Of a stretch of 10,249 bases of DNA, positions 1 through 6,439 are shown in pieces. Positions within the stretch are counted from its first letter, which is position 1; each line of letters starts with the position of its first letter. The stretch is from JAGVWT01 sp964538405 (lineage in GTDB: Archaea; Nanobdellota; Nanobdellia; Pacearchaeales; GW2011-AR1), in contig CAZIET010000024.1 in the NCBI GenBank assembly GCA_964538405.1, forward strand, positions 1-10,249. Reading direction: 5' to 3'. Below the pieces are notes generated by a model. The model ran no database searches, had not been told where the DNA came from, and saw only the letters and a list, made by a program, of their open reading frames with translations. A program made the translations under genes and the position numbers.

Positions 1-122
1 TATCCGGGAACTGCAAGACTTTCGTGCAAGGAATGAACTATGTAATCAATAACTGTAAAAACAATGATTATTGCTAAAACTAGAACAAAAACCTTCAAGT
101 AGTATTTTAGGTTGATTTTCAT
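1..122 (-). CDS. N-terminal fragment of a small membrane protein (runs off window)
   Basis: The minus strand from 122 reads an open frame of 40 codons that continues past the window edge. It begins MKINLKYYLKVFVLVLAIII and goes on through a hydrophobic stretch to about residue 25, so residues 8-25 make one clear membrane segment with a basic N-terminus (K2, K6, K10), which suggests the N-terminus faces the cytoplasm. After it comes a short polar part with two histidines (H30, H33). The ATG overlaps the TGA of the upstream zinc-ribbon/Hsp20-like gene as ATGA (119-122), so the two are very probably co-transcribed and translationally coupled. I do not recognise a family from this fragment. The overlap and membrane segment make it more likely a real gene than chance. 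Confidence 0.6.
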   Translation of the reverse strand, partial: MKINLKYYLKVFVLVLAIIIVFTVIDYIVHSLHESLAVPG

Positions 123-760
123 TCTTTCAGGTCCATTTCAAGAACAAGTTTTCCTTCCGAGAACTCATAATTCACAACAGGCAGGTTTATTGGGATTATT
201 TTGTGGTAGGCTTTTCCTTTTGTTACCGCCTTTAATTCCAGGCTGTTTTCAAGTTTGATGACTGCCAAGTCATTAACTTCTTTTACTCCTGGAATAGTAA
301 TTTCATAAACAACTTTGTCCGAGAATCTTCTGATGTTTGTTTTTGGCTCTTTCTTTGGCAATGCAGCAAAATTCTTCAGATAATTGCTTGGCAGTTCTAT
401 TTCAGCCTTCTTTGTTTTTGCGTGGACTATCTTTTTTGGCTGAACTCTCTTCCCGTTTATGAACAACTGATATTCTGCCTTTGGAACTTTTTCCTGTTCT
501 GATCTTTTCATTTCCTTTTCCATCTCCTTTTCAATCATTTTCATCGCGCTTTCAAACATTTTGTTCATCATTTTTGTCCCCATATTTCCGAATATTGAGT
601 TGGAAAATCCGCTCATTTCTTCTATAAGTTCGTCATCCTCTCCCAGCATTCCCTCGTTTCTGATAGCCCTGCGGCTGGACAATTCCCCGCAATAAGGGCA
701 GAATCTGTATTTTTTTTCTATACTTTCACCGCAATTTTTGCATTCCTTCCTTTTGAACAT
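119..760 (-). CDS. Zinc-ribbon protein with C-terminal Hsp20/alpha-crystallin-like domain
   Basis: This 213-residue protein has three visible parts. Residues 7-24 form a zinc ribbon, C7-x2-C10 and C21-x2-C24 in a CPYCG setting. Residues 59-84 are a methionine- and charge-rich amphipathic stretch (repeated M, K and E) that is probably a helix or coiled coil. Residues 140-211 resemble the beta-sandwich of small heat-shock proteins: a D-K-V-V-Y-E-I-T-I-P-G-V strand pattern like the DE-y-v-i-e-ltlPGv start of Hsp20, then short beta strands ending VLEMD. The middle (95-125) has further beta-like sequence. It would act in the cytoplasm, perhaps as a chaperone-like or adaptor protein, but that is inference. 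A TATA-like TATTTAAATA lies 25 bases upstream, so it is probably leaderless. Its stop overlaps the start of a membrane protein. Confident as a gene, moderate on the Hsp20 call. Confidence 0.8.
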   Translation of the reverse strand: MFKRKECKNCGESIEKKYRFCPYCGELSSRRAIRNEGMLGEDDELIEEMSGFSNSIFGNMGTKMMNKMFESAMKMIEKEMEKEMKRSEQEKVPKAEYQLFINGKRVQPKKIVHAKTKKAEIELPSNYLKNFAALPKKEPKTNIRRFSDKVVYEITIPGVKEVNDLAVIKLENSLELKAVTKGKAYHKIIPINLPVVNYEFSEGKLVLEMDLKE

Positions 761-780
761 TCAGAAGAACAAGTATTTTT

Positions 781-790
781 TATTTAAATA
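781..790 (-). promoter_or_regulatory. TATA box for the zinc-ribbon/Hsp20-like gene (leaderless)
   Basis: TATTTAAATA is a perfect palindrome centred 25-26 bases upstream of the minus-strand ATG at 760. That is the usual archaeal TATA-to-start distance, so transcription would begin at or next to the A of the ATG. No Shine-Dalgarno sequence is seen between box and start. Confidence 0.6.
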
Positions 791-824
791 GTTTTTTGTG
801 ATAAATTTGTTATTTTTAGGTAAC

Positions 825-832
825 TTTTTATA
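825..832 (+). promoter_or_regulatory. TATA box for the metG operon (leaderless)
   Basis: TTTTTATA is centred about 25 bases upstream of the metG ATG at 854, so the transcript would start at the ATG. It sits back to back with the promoter of the minus-strand gene; the whole 761-853 spacer is taken up by these two promoters. No ribosome binding site precedes metG, which fits a leaderless message. Confidence 0.6.
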
Positions 833-853
833 GATATTTTATGTAAAATTAGA

Positions 854-2263
854 ATGATAAAAAAGTTTTACGTAACTACCCCTATATTTTATCCAAATGA
901 CCTCGCGCATTTAGGACATGCCTATACAACCATAGCGGCAGATGTATTAGCTAGGTGGTATAAATTAAAAGGATATGATGTCTTTTTTCTTACTGGAACG
1001 GATGATCACGGAAAAAAAATCGCTCAAACCGCTCAAAAGGCTGGAAAAACCCCTAAAAAATTTACTGATGAACTCGTTCCAACTTTTAAAGAATCATGGA
1101 AAAAACTGAATATAGAATATGATAGATTCATTAGAACTACTGATAAAGATCATGAAAAAACCGTTCAGGAGATTTTGCAGAAGGTTTACAACAAAGGAGA
1201 TATTTATTTAGGAGAATATGAGGGGTTTTACTGTACTGCTTGTGAAGCCTATTACACTGAAAAAGATTTGATTGGTGGCTGCTGTCCAATTCATAAAATA
1301 AAAATAGAAAAACTAAAAGAAAAAAGTTATTTTTTCAAATTATCCAAATATCAAAGTTTCTTGCTTAGTTTTTATGAAAAAAATAAAGATTTCATTTTGC
1401 CTAAAAGCAGAAGGAATGAAGTTATAAATAGGGTAAAAGAAGGTTTGAATGATATTTCTATTTCGAGAACAAATTTTGATTGGGGAATTCCATTGCCTTT
1501 TGACAAAAGCCATATAAGTTGGGTTTGGTTTGATGCTCTTCCAAATTATTTGTCGGGAATAGGTTATCTGGAAAATAAGAGGCAGTTTAAAAAATTCTGG
1601 CCAGCAAATGTTCATTTCATAGGAAAGGAGATATTGTTTTTCCATGCCGTTCTTTGGCCGGCTATGTTAAAGTCCCTTAATCTTAAATTACCGCAAACTG
1701 TTTTTGCACATGGGTGGTGGACAGTTAATGGAGAAAAAATGTCCAAAACTACGGGAAATGTTGTTGGAATAGACAAGTTAATTTTGATTGCTGGTGTAGA
1801 TTCGGCAAGATACTTTTTACTAAGATCAACTCCTTTTGGAGATGATGGAGACTTCTCTGAAAAAGCATTGATCGAAAGACATAACAATGAACTTGCTGAC
1901 AAACTTGGGAATTTGGTTTCAAGAGTAAGTGCATTGGCTGAAAGGCATGGAACTAGCAAAGCCCCTAACAAATTATTAAAAAAATCCAAAACAAAACAAA
2001 TTGAGAAATTCATGTCTAATTTTGAGTTTGACAAGGCTTTGAATGAAATTTTTGCATTTATTGATGTATGCAACGAATATGTTCAGAACAAGAAACCATG
2101 GGAAACAAAAGACACAAAAGTTCTTTATGAGTTGGTTGAGTCAATAAAAGAAATTGCTAATTTGTTATATCCATTTATTCCCGAAAGCACAGAAAAAATT
2201 AAAAAACAATTTTCAGAAAAGAAAATAAAGAAAAATGAACCCTTATTTGTTAAGATAAAATGA
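854..2263 (+). CDS. metG: Methionyl-tRNA synthetase, catalytic and anticodon-binding subunit
   Basis: Class I aminoacyl-tRNA synthetase that joins methionine to tRNA-Met in the cytoplasm. The 469-residue protein has the HIGH-type motif H19-L-G-H22, the LTGTDDHG block (46-53) and the K295-M-S-K-T299 loop. A knuckle inserted in the connective peptide carries C127-x2-C130 and C144-x2-H147, a single likely zinc site. The W-V-W-F-D-A-L-P block (223-230) belongs to the methionine pocket. Residues from about 345 form the helical anticodon-binding domain. The architecture is like bacterial-type MetRS, but it stops after E-P-L-F-V-K, exactly where longer versions continue into the C-terminal tRNA-binding domain; that domain is encoded at 3445-3777. 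The stop overlaps the next start (ATGA, 2260-2263). Very sure of the call. Confidence 0.97.
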   Translation: MIKKFYVTTPIFYPNDLAHLGHAYTTIAADVLARWYKLKGYDVFFLTGTDDHGKKIAQTAQKAGKTPKKFTDELVPTFKESWKKLNIEYDRFIRTTDKDHEKTVQEILQKVYNKGDIYLGEYEGFYCTACEAYYTEKDLIGGCCPIHKIKIEKLKEKSYFFKLSKYQSFLLSFYEKNKDFILPKSRRNEVINRVKEGLNDISISRTNFDWGIPLPFDKSHISWVWFDALPNYLSGIGYLENKRQFKKFWPANVHFIGKEILFFHAVLWPAMLKSLNLKLPQTVFAHGWWTVNGEKMSKTTGNVVGIDKLILIAGVDSARYFLLRSTPFGDDGDFSEKALIERHNNELADKLGNLVSRVSALAERHGTSKAPNKLLKKSKTKQIEKFMSNFEFDKALNEIFAFIDVCNEYVQNKKPWETKDTKVLYELVESIKEIANLLYPFIPESTEKIKKQFSEKKIKKNEPLFVKIK

Positions 2264-2946
2264 AGCTTAAAGGAAAAGTTGCAGTTATAACAGGAGGAAG
2301 TTCAGGAATAGGTAAGTCTATAGCTGGGGCATTCATAAAAAACGGAGCAAAAGTAATTGTTCTTGGAATAAACAAACCAGATTATAAATGCGAGTTTTAC
2401 AAAGTCGATGTATCTAAGGAAAATGAAATAAAAAGTGCTTTCCAAAAGATAAAACAATTAGATATTCTTATCAACAATGCTGGAATATTTATTGGAGGAA
2501 AAGTTGAGAACACAAATACTGAAGATTTAAACAAAGTTTTAGATGTTAATTTTAAGGGTTATTTTTGGTGTTCAAAATATTCAATCCCTAAAATAAATAA
2601 TGGCGGGTCCATCATAAACATTAGTTCTATTCATGGGATGAGTCCAAGGGCAGGAGTAAGCGTATATGGGGCGACAAAAGCAGCCATAATAAATCTGACA
2701 AAAGCTCTTGCACTTGAATTGGCAGAAAGAAAAATAAGAGTAAATTGCATTTCTCCTGGTGCTATCAGAACCCCAATATGGGGAACTGGTGAGGAATCCG
2801 AAAAAGATCTTCAAGAAGTAGGATCAAAATATCCTTTGAAAAGAGTTGGAGATCCAGAAGAAATTGCCCATGCGACAGTTTTTTTAGCTGAAAATGAATT
2901 TATTACTGGAGTTAATATTCCTGTTGACGGCGGAGCTACAATTTAA
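2260..2946 (+). CDS. Short-chain dehydrogenase/reductase (SDR), FabG-like
   Basis: NAD(P)-dependent oxidoreductase of the classical SDR family, 228 residues. Visible motifs are the glycine-rich T11-G-x3-G-I-G18 nucleotide loop, N72-N-A-G75, the structural/catalytic N97, S122-S123 before the active site, and the Y136-x3-K140 catalytic pair. The P166-G turn and the closing N-I-P-V-D-G-G typical of FabG-like proteins are present. It is slightly short for the class (usually 240-250), because the region after the second strand (residues 34-50) is compressed. There is no acidic residue at the end of that strand, so cofactor preference cannot be read. The substrate is unknown. It overlaps metG by four bases, and the next gene begins one base after its TAA, so it is inside the MetRS operon. 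Confidence 0.92.
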   Translation: MKLKGKVAVITGGSSGIGKSIAGAFIKNGAKVIVLGINKPDYKCEFYKVDVSKENEIKSAFQKIKQLDILINNAGIFIGGKVENTNTEDLNKVLDVNFKGYFWCSKYSIPKINNGGSIINISSIHGMSPRAGVSVYGATKAAIINLTKALALELAERKIRVNCISPGAIRTPIWGTGEESEKDLQEVGSKYPLKRVGDPEEIAHATVFLAENEFITGVNIPVDGGATI

Positions 2947-2947
2947 A

Positions 2948-3448
2948 ATGAACAAGAAAAAAATTGACTGGAAGAGACATGTTAAAGAAATAATGGACAT
3001 GACTGATTTTATGGCAATTACTACTTCTAATAAGAGCGAGACTTGGACAAATCCAGTTTACTTTGCTTATGATGATTCCTTTAACTTATATTTTTTATCT
3101 TTACTAAAGACTAAACACATACAAAATATTTCTAAAAATTCTAGAGTGTCTGGGGCTATATTTAGTACTAAAAAGCTAACTGAAGATGATGTTGCAGGAA
3201 TCCAGTTTTCTGGAAAAGCCTCAATAATTCAATCTAAGTCGGATATAGAAAAAGCAACTAAATTCTATTATGGGCGAAGTCAACCTAAAATTGACTATAG
3301 AAAAAAAATAAATGATCATTTTGGAAAGGATGTAAAGTATCATTTTGTTAAGATAATTCCAGATGAAATTTGGATATTTGATACAAGATACTTTGATGAA
3401 GAAACTGAGGGAAGACAAAAGGTTCCAAGTAAGATTTACAAAAAATGA
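2948..3448 (+). CDS. Pyridoxamine 5'-phosphate oxidase-like flavin split-barrel protein
   Basis: A 166-residue protein that looks like a member of the FMN-binding split-barrel superfamily, closest in feel to the YhbP/UPF0306 type. Visible cues are an N-terminal helix followed by a strand with M-A-I-T-T-S, then W-T-N-P-V-Y-F-A-Y, L-Y-F-L-S, a K-T-K-H-I-Q-N-I pattern and G-I-Q-F-S-G-K-A, which match the order of strands and the basic flavin-phosphate region in this superfamily. The substrate and even use of FMN are not provable here. I chose the ATG at 2948, one base after the SDR stop, because an in-frame ATG at 2894 would overlap the SDR gene by over 50 bases and add an atypical tail. A GGAG lies about 13 bases upstream. 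Its stop overlaps the next start as ATGA. Confidence 0.82.
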   Translation: MNKKKIDWKRHVKEIMDMTDFMAITTSNKSETWTNPVYFAYDDSFNLYFLSLLKTKHIQNISKNSRVSGAIFSTKKLTEDDVAGIQFSGKASIIQSKSDIEKATKFYYGRSQPKIDYRKKINDHFGKDVKYHFVKIIPDEIWIFDTRYFDEETEGRQKVPSKIYKK

Positions 3449-3777
3449 AACAAACAATAAACTATTCTGATTTTGAGAAACTTGATTTGCGAGTTGGTAA
3501 AATAATGAAAGTAGAAGACATTGAAGGAGCAGATAAATTATACAAATTAACTGTAAGTTTAGGAGAACTAGGTGAAAGAACAATCTGTGCAGGAATTAAA
3601 GCTCATTATACAAAAAAAGATTTATTGAAAAAAAAAATAATTGTTATTGCAAACCTTACTCCAAGAATGCTAAAAGGAATAGAAAGTCAAGGAATGCTTC
3701 TTGCCGCAAGCGATGACAAAAAGATAGTTTTCCTTTCTCCAGAAAAAGATATTGAAGAAGGAAGTATTGTAAAATGA
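3445..3777 (+). CDS. Methionyl-tRNA synthetase beta subunit (EMAPII/Trbp111-like tRNA-binding domain)
   Basis: The 110 residues form one OB-fold tRNA-binding domain of the MetRS C-terminal / Trbp111 / CsaA family. The hallmark is L14-D-L-R-V-G-K-I near the start, then A-D-K-L-Y-K-L, the I-C-A-G-I region, I-V-I-A-N-L-x-P-R and the G-I-x-S-Q-G-M-L-L-A-A block, finishing with an acidic S-P-E-K-D-I-E-E-G. In other organisms this domain is fused to the end of MetRS, where it dimerises the enzyme and raises tRNA affinity. Here it is separate and lies in the same operon as metG but two genes downstream, so an alpha/beta MetRS is the likely role. CsaA-like proteins have the same fold, but the setting favours MetRS. 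Both ends overlap neighbours by ATGA. Confidence 0.92.
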   Translation: MKQTINYSDFEKLDLRVGKIMKVEDIEGADKLYKLTVSLGELGERTICAGIKAHYTKKDLLKKKIIVIANLTPRMLKGIESQGMLLAASDDKKIVFLSPEKDIEEGSIVK

Positions 3778-4184
3778 AAATTTTTATTGTTTGTAGCAGA
3801 TATCTGTATAGTAATGTTCCTAGAATTAAGGAGATGTTGGAAAATTCAGGGCATGAAATAACCTTGCCAAATAATTATGAAGCACCTTCTACAGAAAATT
3901 CACTAAAAGAAAAAGATTACGAGTATTATACTAAGTGGAAAGCTCAAATGCTTCGTGAACAAGGAAATAAAGTAAGCAAAAACGATGCTGTCTTGGTATT
4001 AAATTTTGATAAAAATAATCAATCTAATTATATTGGTGGTGCAACATTTTTGGAAATGTTTAAGGCTTGGGAGTTGGGCAAAAAGATTTTTCTTATAAAT
4101 CCTATTCCTGATAATATGTTAAAAGATGAAATAACCGGATTAAGCCCAATAATTCTTAATGGAGATTTATCAAAGATTAAGTAA
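3774..4184 (+). CDS. Nucleoside 2-deoxyribosyltransferase-like protein
   Basis: A 136-residue alpha/beta protein resembling the nucleoside 2-deoxyribosyltransferase superfamily (flavodoxin-like fold). The N-terminus M-K-I-F-I-V-C-S is a first strand. D71-A-V-L-V-L-N-F-D-K is the typical strand leading to the active-site loop. N85-Y-I-G-G-A-T-F-L-E94-M-F-K-A-W is the family block, with E94 at the place of the catalytic glutamate, and G-K-K-I-F-L follows. True members swap bases on deoxyribonucleosides or cleave N-glycosidic bonds; this one lacks a clear N-terminal aromatic/Asp substrate motif, so the reaction is uncertain. It is the last gene of the metG operon and overlaps the MetRS beta gene by four bases. 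A weak AAGGA lies about 12 bases upstream of its start. Confidence 0.75.
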   Translation: MKIFIVCSRYLYSNVPRIKEMLENSGHEITLPNNYEAPSTENSLKEKDYEYYTKWKAQMLREQGNKVSKNDAVLVLNFDKNNQSNYIGGATFLEMFKAWELGKKIFLINPIPDNMLKDEITGLSPIILNGDLSKIK

Positions 4185-4188
4185 TAAT

Positions 4189-4196
4189 TTTATATA
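4189..4196 (+). promoter_or_regulatory. TATA box for the prephenate dehydratase-like gene (leaderless)
   Basis: TTTATATA is centred about 27 bases before the ATG at 4220, inside the 35-base spacer after the metG operon. The position predicts a transcript beginning at the ATG, so this gene is probably transcribed separately from the five-gene operon, though read-through is possible. Confidence 0.6.
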
Positions 4197-4219
4197 CTTG
4201 GTTTAATCGCAATAATTTT

Positions 4220-4783
4220 ATGAGAATTGGATATTTGGGGCCAGAAGGGACATATACTCAACAGGCGACCGAGAGACTTTTGGATAAATTAGGCTTATCT
4301 GATGTTGAAAGATTACCCTTAAGATCTATAGACAATGTTTTAGGGTCTTTAAATCAAGGCGAAATTGACTATGCCGTTGTACCTCTAAGAAACAGCGTAG
4401 TGGGAGATTATGCTGAAACGGCTAAAGGTCTTAGAAGATATAATTTTGTTAGAATTGATTCTGTTGAATTACAAATTAAGTTAGCATTAGGTATTCATCC
4501 TAACGGAGATAAGAATAATATAATAGAAATAAAGTCTAAAGATACTGCTTTGCGAGAATGTAGTAAATATTTAAACGAGCATTATGCTAACGCACGTTTA
4601 GTTGAAGTTGAAAGTACTGCGGCCGCCATGCAAAATGTTATACAACAAAATGAAATTTACACTGCAGCTATTGGAAGTGAAATTGGAATGAAACTATATG
4701 GTTTAAAAATTGTTGATGATGATATTGGAAATGAAAAAGATAACTTCACTACTTTTGTATTTTTGAAGAAGAAATCTCTTTAG
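4220..4783 (+). CDS. Prephenate dehydratase-like protein without ACT domain
   Basis: The 187 residues match the catalytic region of prephenate dehydratase, which turns prephenate into phenylpyruvate in phenylalanine synthesis. Visible blocks are Y5-L-G-P-E-G-T-Y-T, V54-P-L-R-N-S-V-V-G, S132-T-A-A-A-M, A150-I-G-S-E-I-G-x4-Y-G-L and N175-F-T-T-F. Two key motifs are altered: the usual ENS is R57-N-S, and the usual T-R-F is T177-T-F, keeping the catalytic threonine but losing the arginine. The regulatory ACT domain (about 80 further residues with an ESRP motif) is absent. It may be an unregulated dehydratase, or a paralogue acting on a related compound, as with the ACT-less prephenate decarboxylase BacA of bacilysin synthesis. 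No other aromatic-pathway gene is in the window. Confidence 0.85.
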   Translation: MRIGYLGPEGTYTQQATERLLDKLGLSDVERLPLRSIDNVLGSLNQGEIDYAVVPLRNSVVGDYAETAKGLRRYNFVRIDSVELQIKLALGIHPNGDKNNIIEIKSKDTALRECSKYLNEHYANARLVEVESTAAAMQNVIQQNEIYTAAIGSEIGMKLYGLKIVDDDIGNEKDNFTTFVFLKKKSL

Positions 4784-4798
4784 TGACTTATCAAAAAT

Positions 4799-6439
4799 TC
4801 AGTGATTAACTACAGATATACTTCCGAATTTAGTCAAACTATGAGAGTAAACTTCTTCCAATCTTAACCCTACTCCTCCATGGCTAGGGAGATATGGAAC
4901 TCTATAGCTTAACACTTCACCATCATTCAAATAACATGAAACAGTATCTCCTTTGACGGACATTCCAAGATATGAATTCTGAAGATCGGTTGTTGGGCTG
5001 CTGTCCACCTTATTTTCAGCCAAAACTTTTTGTTCTCCCTCCCTCGAATTGATTATGGAAACCCTTCCATTGTTGAACTTGCATGCCGCATAGTTATGTG
5101 AATTCTGGAACCTTGCTATCAAAGTTATCTTTTGTGCGCCTACTTCATCCACTCTTACCCTGTACATGTAATCTTCCCACAAGTAAGAACCGTCAAGATA
5201 TGCCATTGCTCCATTCAGTCCATTGTTTGTCATAACCACATTTTTTTCTGTAGTATTAGTGCTTCCCCATAAAGTTACCCATCTTTTCTTGTTTTCAAAA
5301 TTCTCAGAGTATGGAAGAGGAATGTTTTTTGAAGCTTTCATTTCTTCAATCAAGGCTTGAGGAGATCCTACCGAATCAGCTGGAATTCTCATTATCATGT
5401 AAAAGTTTTCTCCTGGAACATTGTTGTAGTTTGCCCTGAAATCCTTGTTTATTGCCGGTTTGAACTGATAAAACACCATATTGTAATGCTTCCTTGACTC
5501 TTCAACCATTATCTTTGAGGCCTTGTCGTAATTGCTATCCCATTGTCCATAATCTCCGAATGGAAGCGCAAATCCAATTACAGGTTTGTTGAAATTCTCT
5601 TCAAGCTGTTCTTTTGCCTTTGCTATATCAAATGAAACCCTTTCAATATATTCCTTGTCAGTTTCCAATCTTTTCTCTTCTTCTATCCACATCTTATTTG
5701 CGTAGAAGGAACCCATATTTTCATTTTCATCGATTACAATCTTTCCATGTCCTTTGTAACTGTGCGCCTGAATACTCCAGCGACCGCTTTCAGCCATTTT
5801 TGTCAATTCATATTTGTTCATGTAATATTTTTTGCTGGCTCCTTCCAGTGAATATCCTGATATTACAAACATTGTTGCTTCATAACCAAGAACTTCCAAT
5901 ATTGGGTCTACATTATAGTAAGTTTCTTTTATGCCATCATCAAATGTAAGAAGGAATGACTTCTCTGGCAAATCTTTTTCTCCCCTCACAAACTGATAAA
6001 ATTCTTCCACTGTAACTGTCTCATATCCCTGTCTTTTCAATTCAAACATGTGGTTTTTGAAAGTTTCAACTGAAATACTATACTGATCTGGATTGCTTTT
6101 GACTGTTCCATGATAATTTAATACGGCAATGCTTTTTGCAGGCCCTGAATCACTTGTAGTAATGTTTAATCTTGAAAATTCATCTTTTAATGCAGCCTTG
6201 TCAATGTAAGTATACATACTTGCATAATTTTGGAATCCCAAAATATTATTGAGATATTTTACAAGAAATGGATAATTTTCATTTATTTGAGGATATTTAT
6301 CTAGATTTTTGTTTGTTGCTTCTGTTGCTAAACTGTTGACTGTTGAATTATGGCTTACTATTATGATAATAAATAGAAATACCAATAAAAAAATTCCAAC
6401 AACTTCAGTCACTCTTCCAAAAAATTTTCCTATTCCCAT
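4799..6439 (-). CDS. Membrane-anchored polysaccharide deacetylase (PgaB/IcaB-like) with lectin-like C-terminal domain
   Basis: A 546-residue extracytoplasmic enzyme likely to remove N-acetyl groups from an exported polysaccharide. Residues 12-29 are one membrane segment that would act as signal anchor, with residues 31-100 as a stalk. The NodB-type deacetylase domain spans about 103-360: N108-Y-H, T165-F-D-D-G169, H226-S-Y-K-G-H231, A291-L-P-F-G and R351-I-P. D168, H226 and H231 would bind the metal; the H-x4-H spacing is that of PgaB/IcaB. From about 373 a beta-rich domain begins (F-E-N-x-x-R-W, then I-A-R-F-Q-N and Y-A-A-C-K-F), like concanavalin-type/LamG sugar-binding folds. The ATG directly follows the glycosyltransferase TAA and is preceded by GGGGAGGG, so it is the third gene of the polysaccharide operon. 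Confidence 0.88.
   Translation of the reverse strand: MGIGKFFGRVTEVVGIFLLVFLFIIIIVSHNSTVNSLATEATNKNLDKYPQINENYPFLVKYLNNILGFQNYASMYTYIDKAALKDEFSRLNITTSDSGPAKSIAVLNYHGTVKSNPDQYSISVETFKNHMFELKRQGYETVTVEEFYQFVRGEKDLPEKSFLLTFDDGIKETYYNVDPILEVLGYEATMFVISGYSLEGASKKYYMNKYELTKMAESGRWSIQAHSYKGHGKIVIDENENMGSFYANKMWIEEEKRLETDKEYIERVSFDIAKAKEQLEENFNKPVIGFALPFGDYGQWDSNYDKASKIMVEESRKHYNMVFYQFKPAINKDFRANYNNVPGENFYMIMRIPADSVGSPQALIEEMKASKNIPLPYSENFENKKRWVTLWGSTNTTEKNVVMTNNGLNGAMAYLDGSYLWEDYMYRVRVDEVGAQKITLIARFQNSHNYAACKFNNGRVSIINSREGEQKVLAENKVDSSPTTDLQNSYLGMSVKGDTVSCYLNDGEVLSYRVPYLPSHGGVGLRLEEVYSHSLTKFGSISVVNH

Noticed and set aside
1612..2073. 153-residue minus-strand open frame inside metG, and a similar one at 1340-1645
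   Set aside because: Shadows of the well-supported metG gene; no recognisable motif or promoter.
2894..2947. Longer start for the flavin split-barrel protein
   Set aside because: It would overlap the SDR coding end by over 50 bases; the ATG one base after the SDR stop fits the operon spacing.
4784..4798. Hairpin terminator between the convergent genes
   Set aside because: Only 15 bases lie between the stops, with no convincing stem; termination probably relies on T-rich tracts inside the gene ends.
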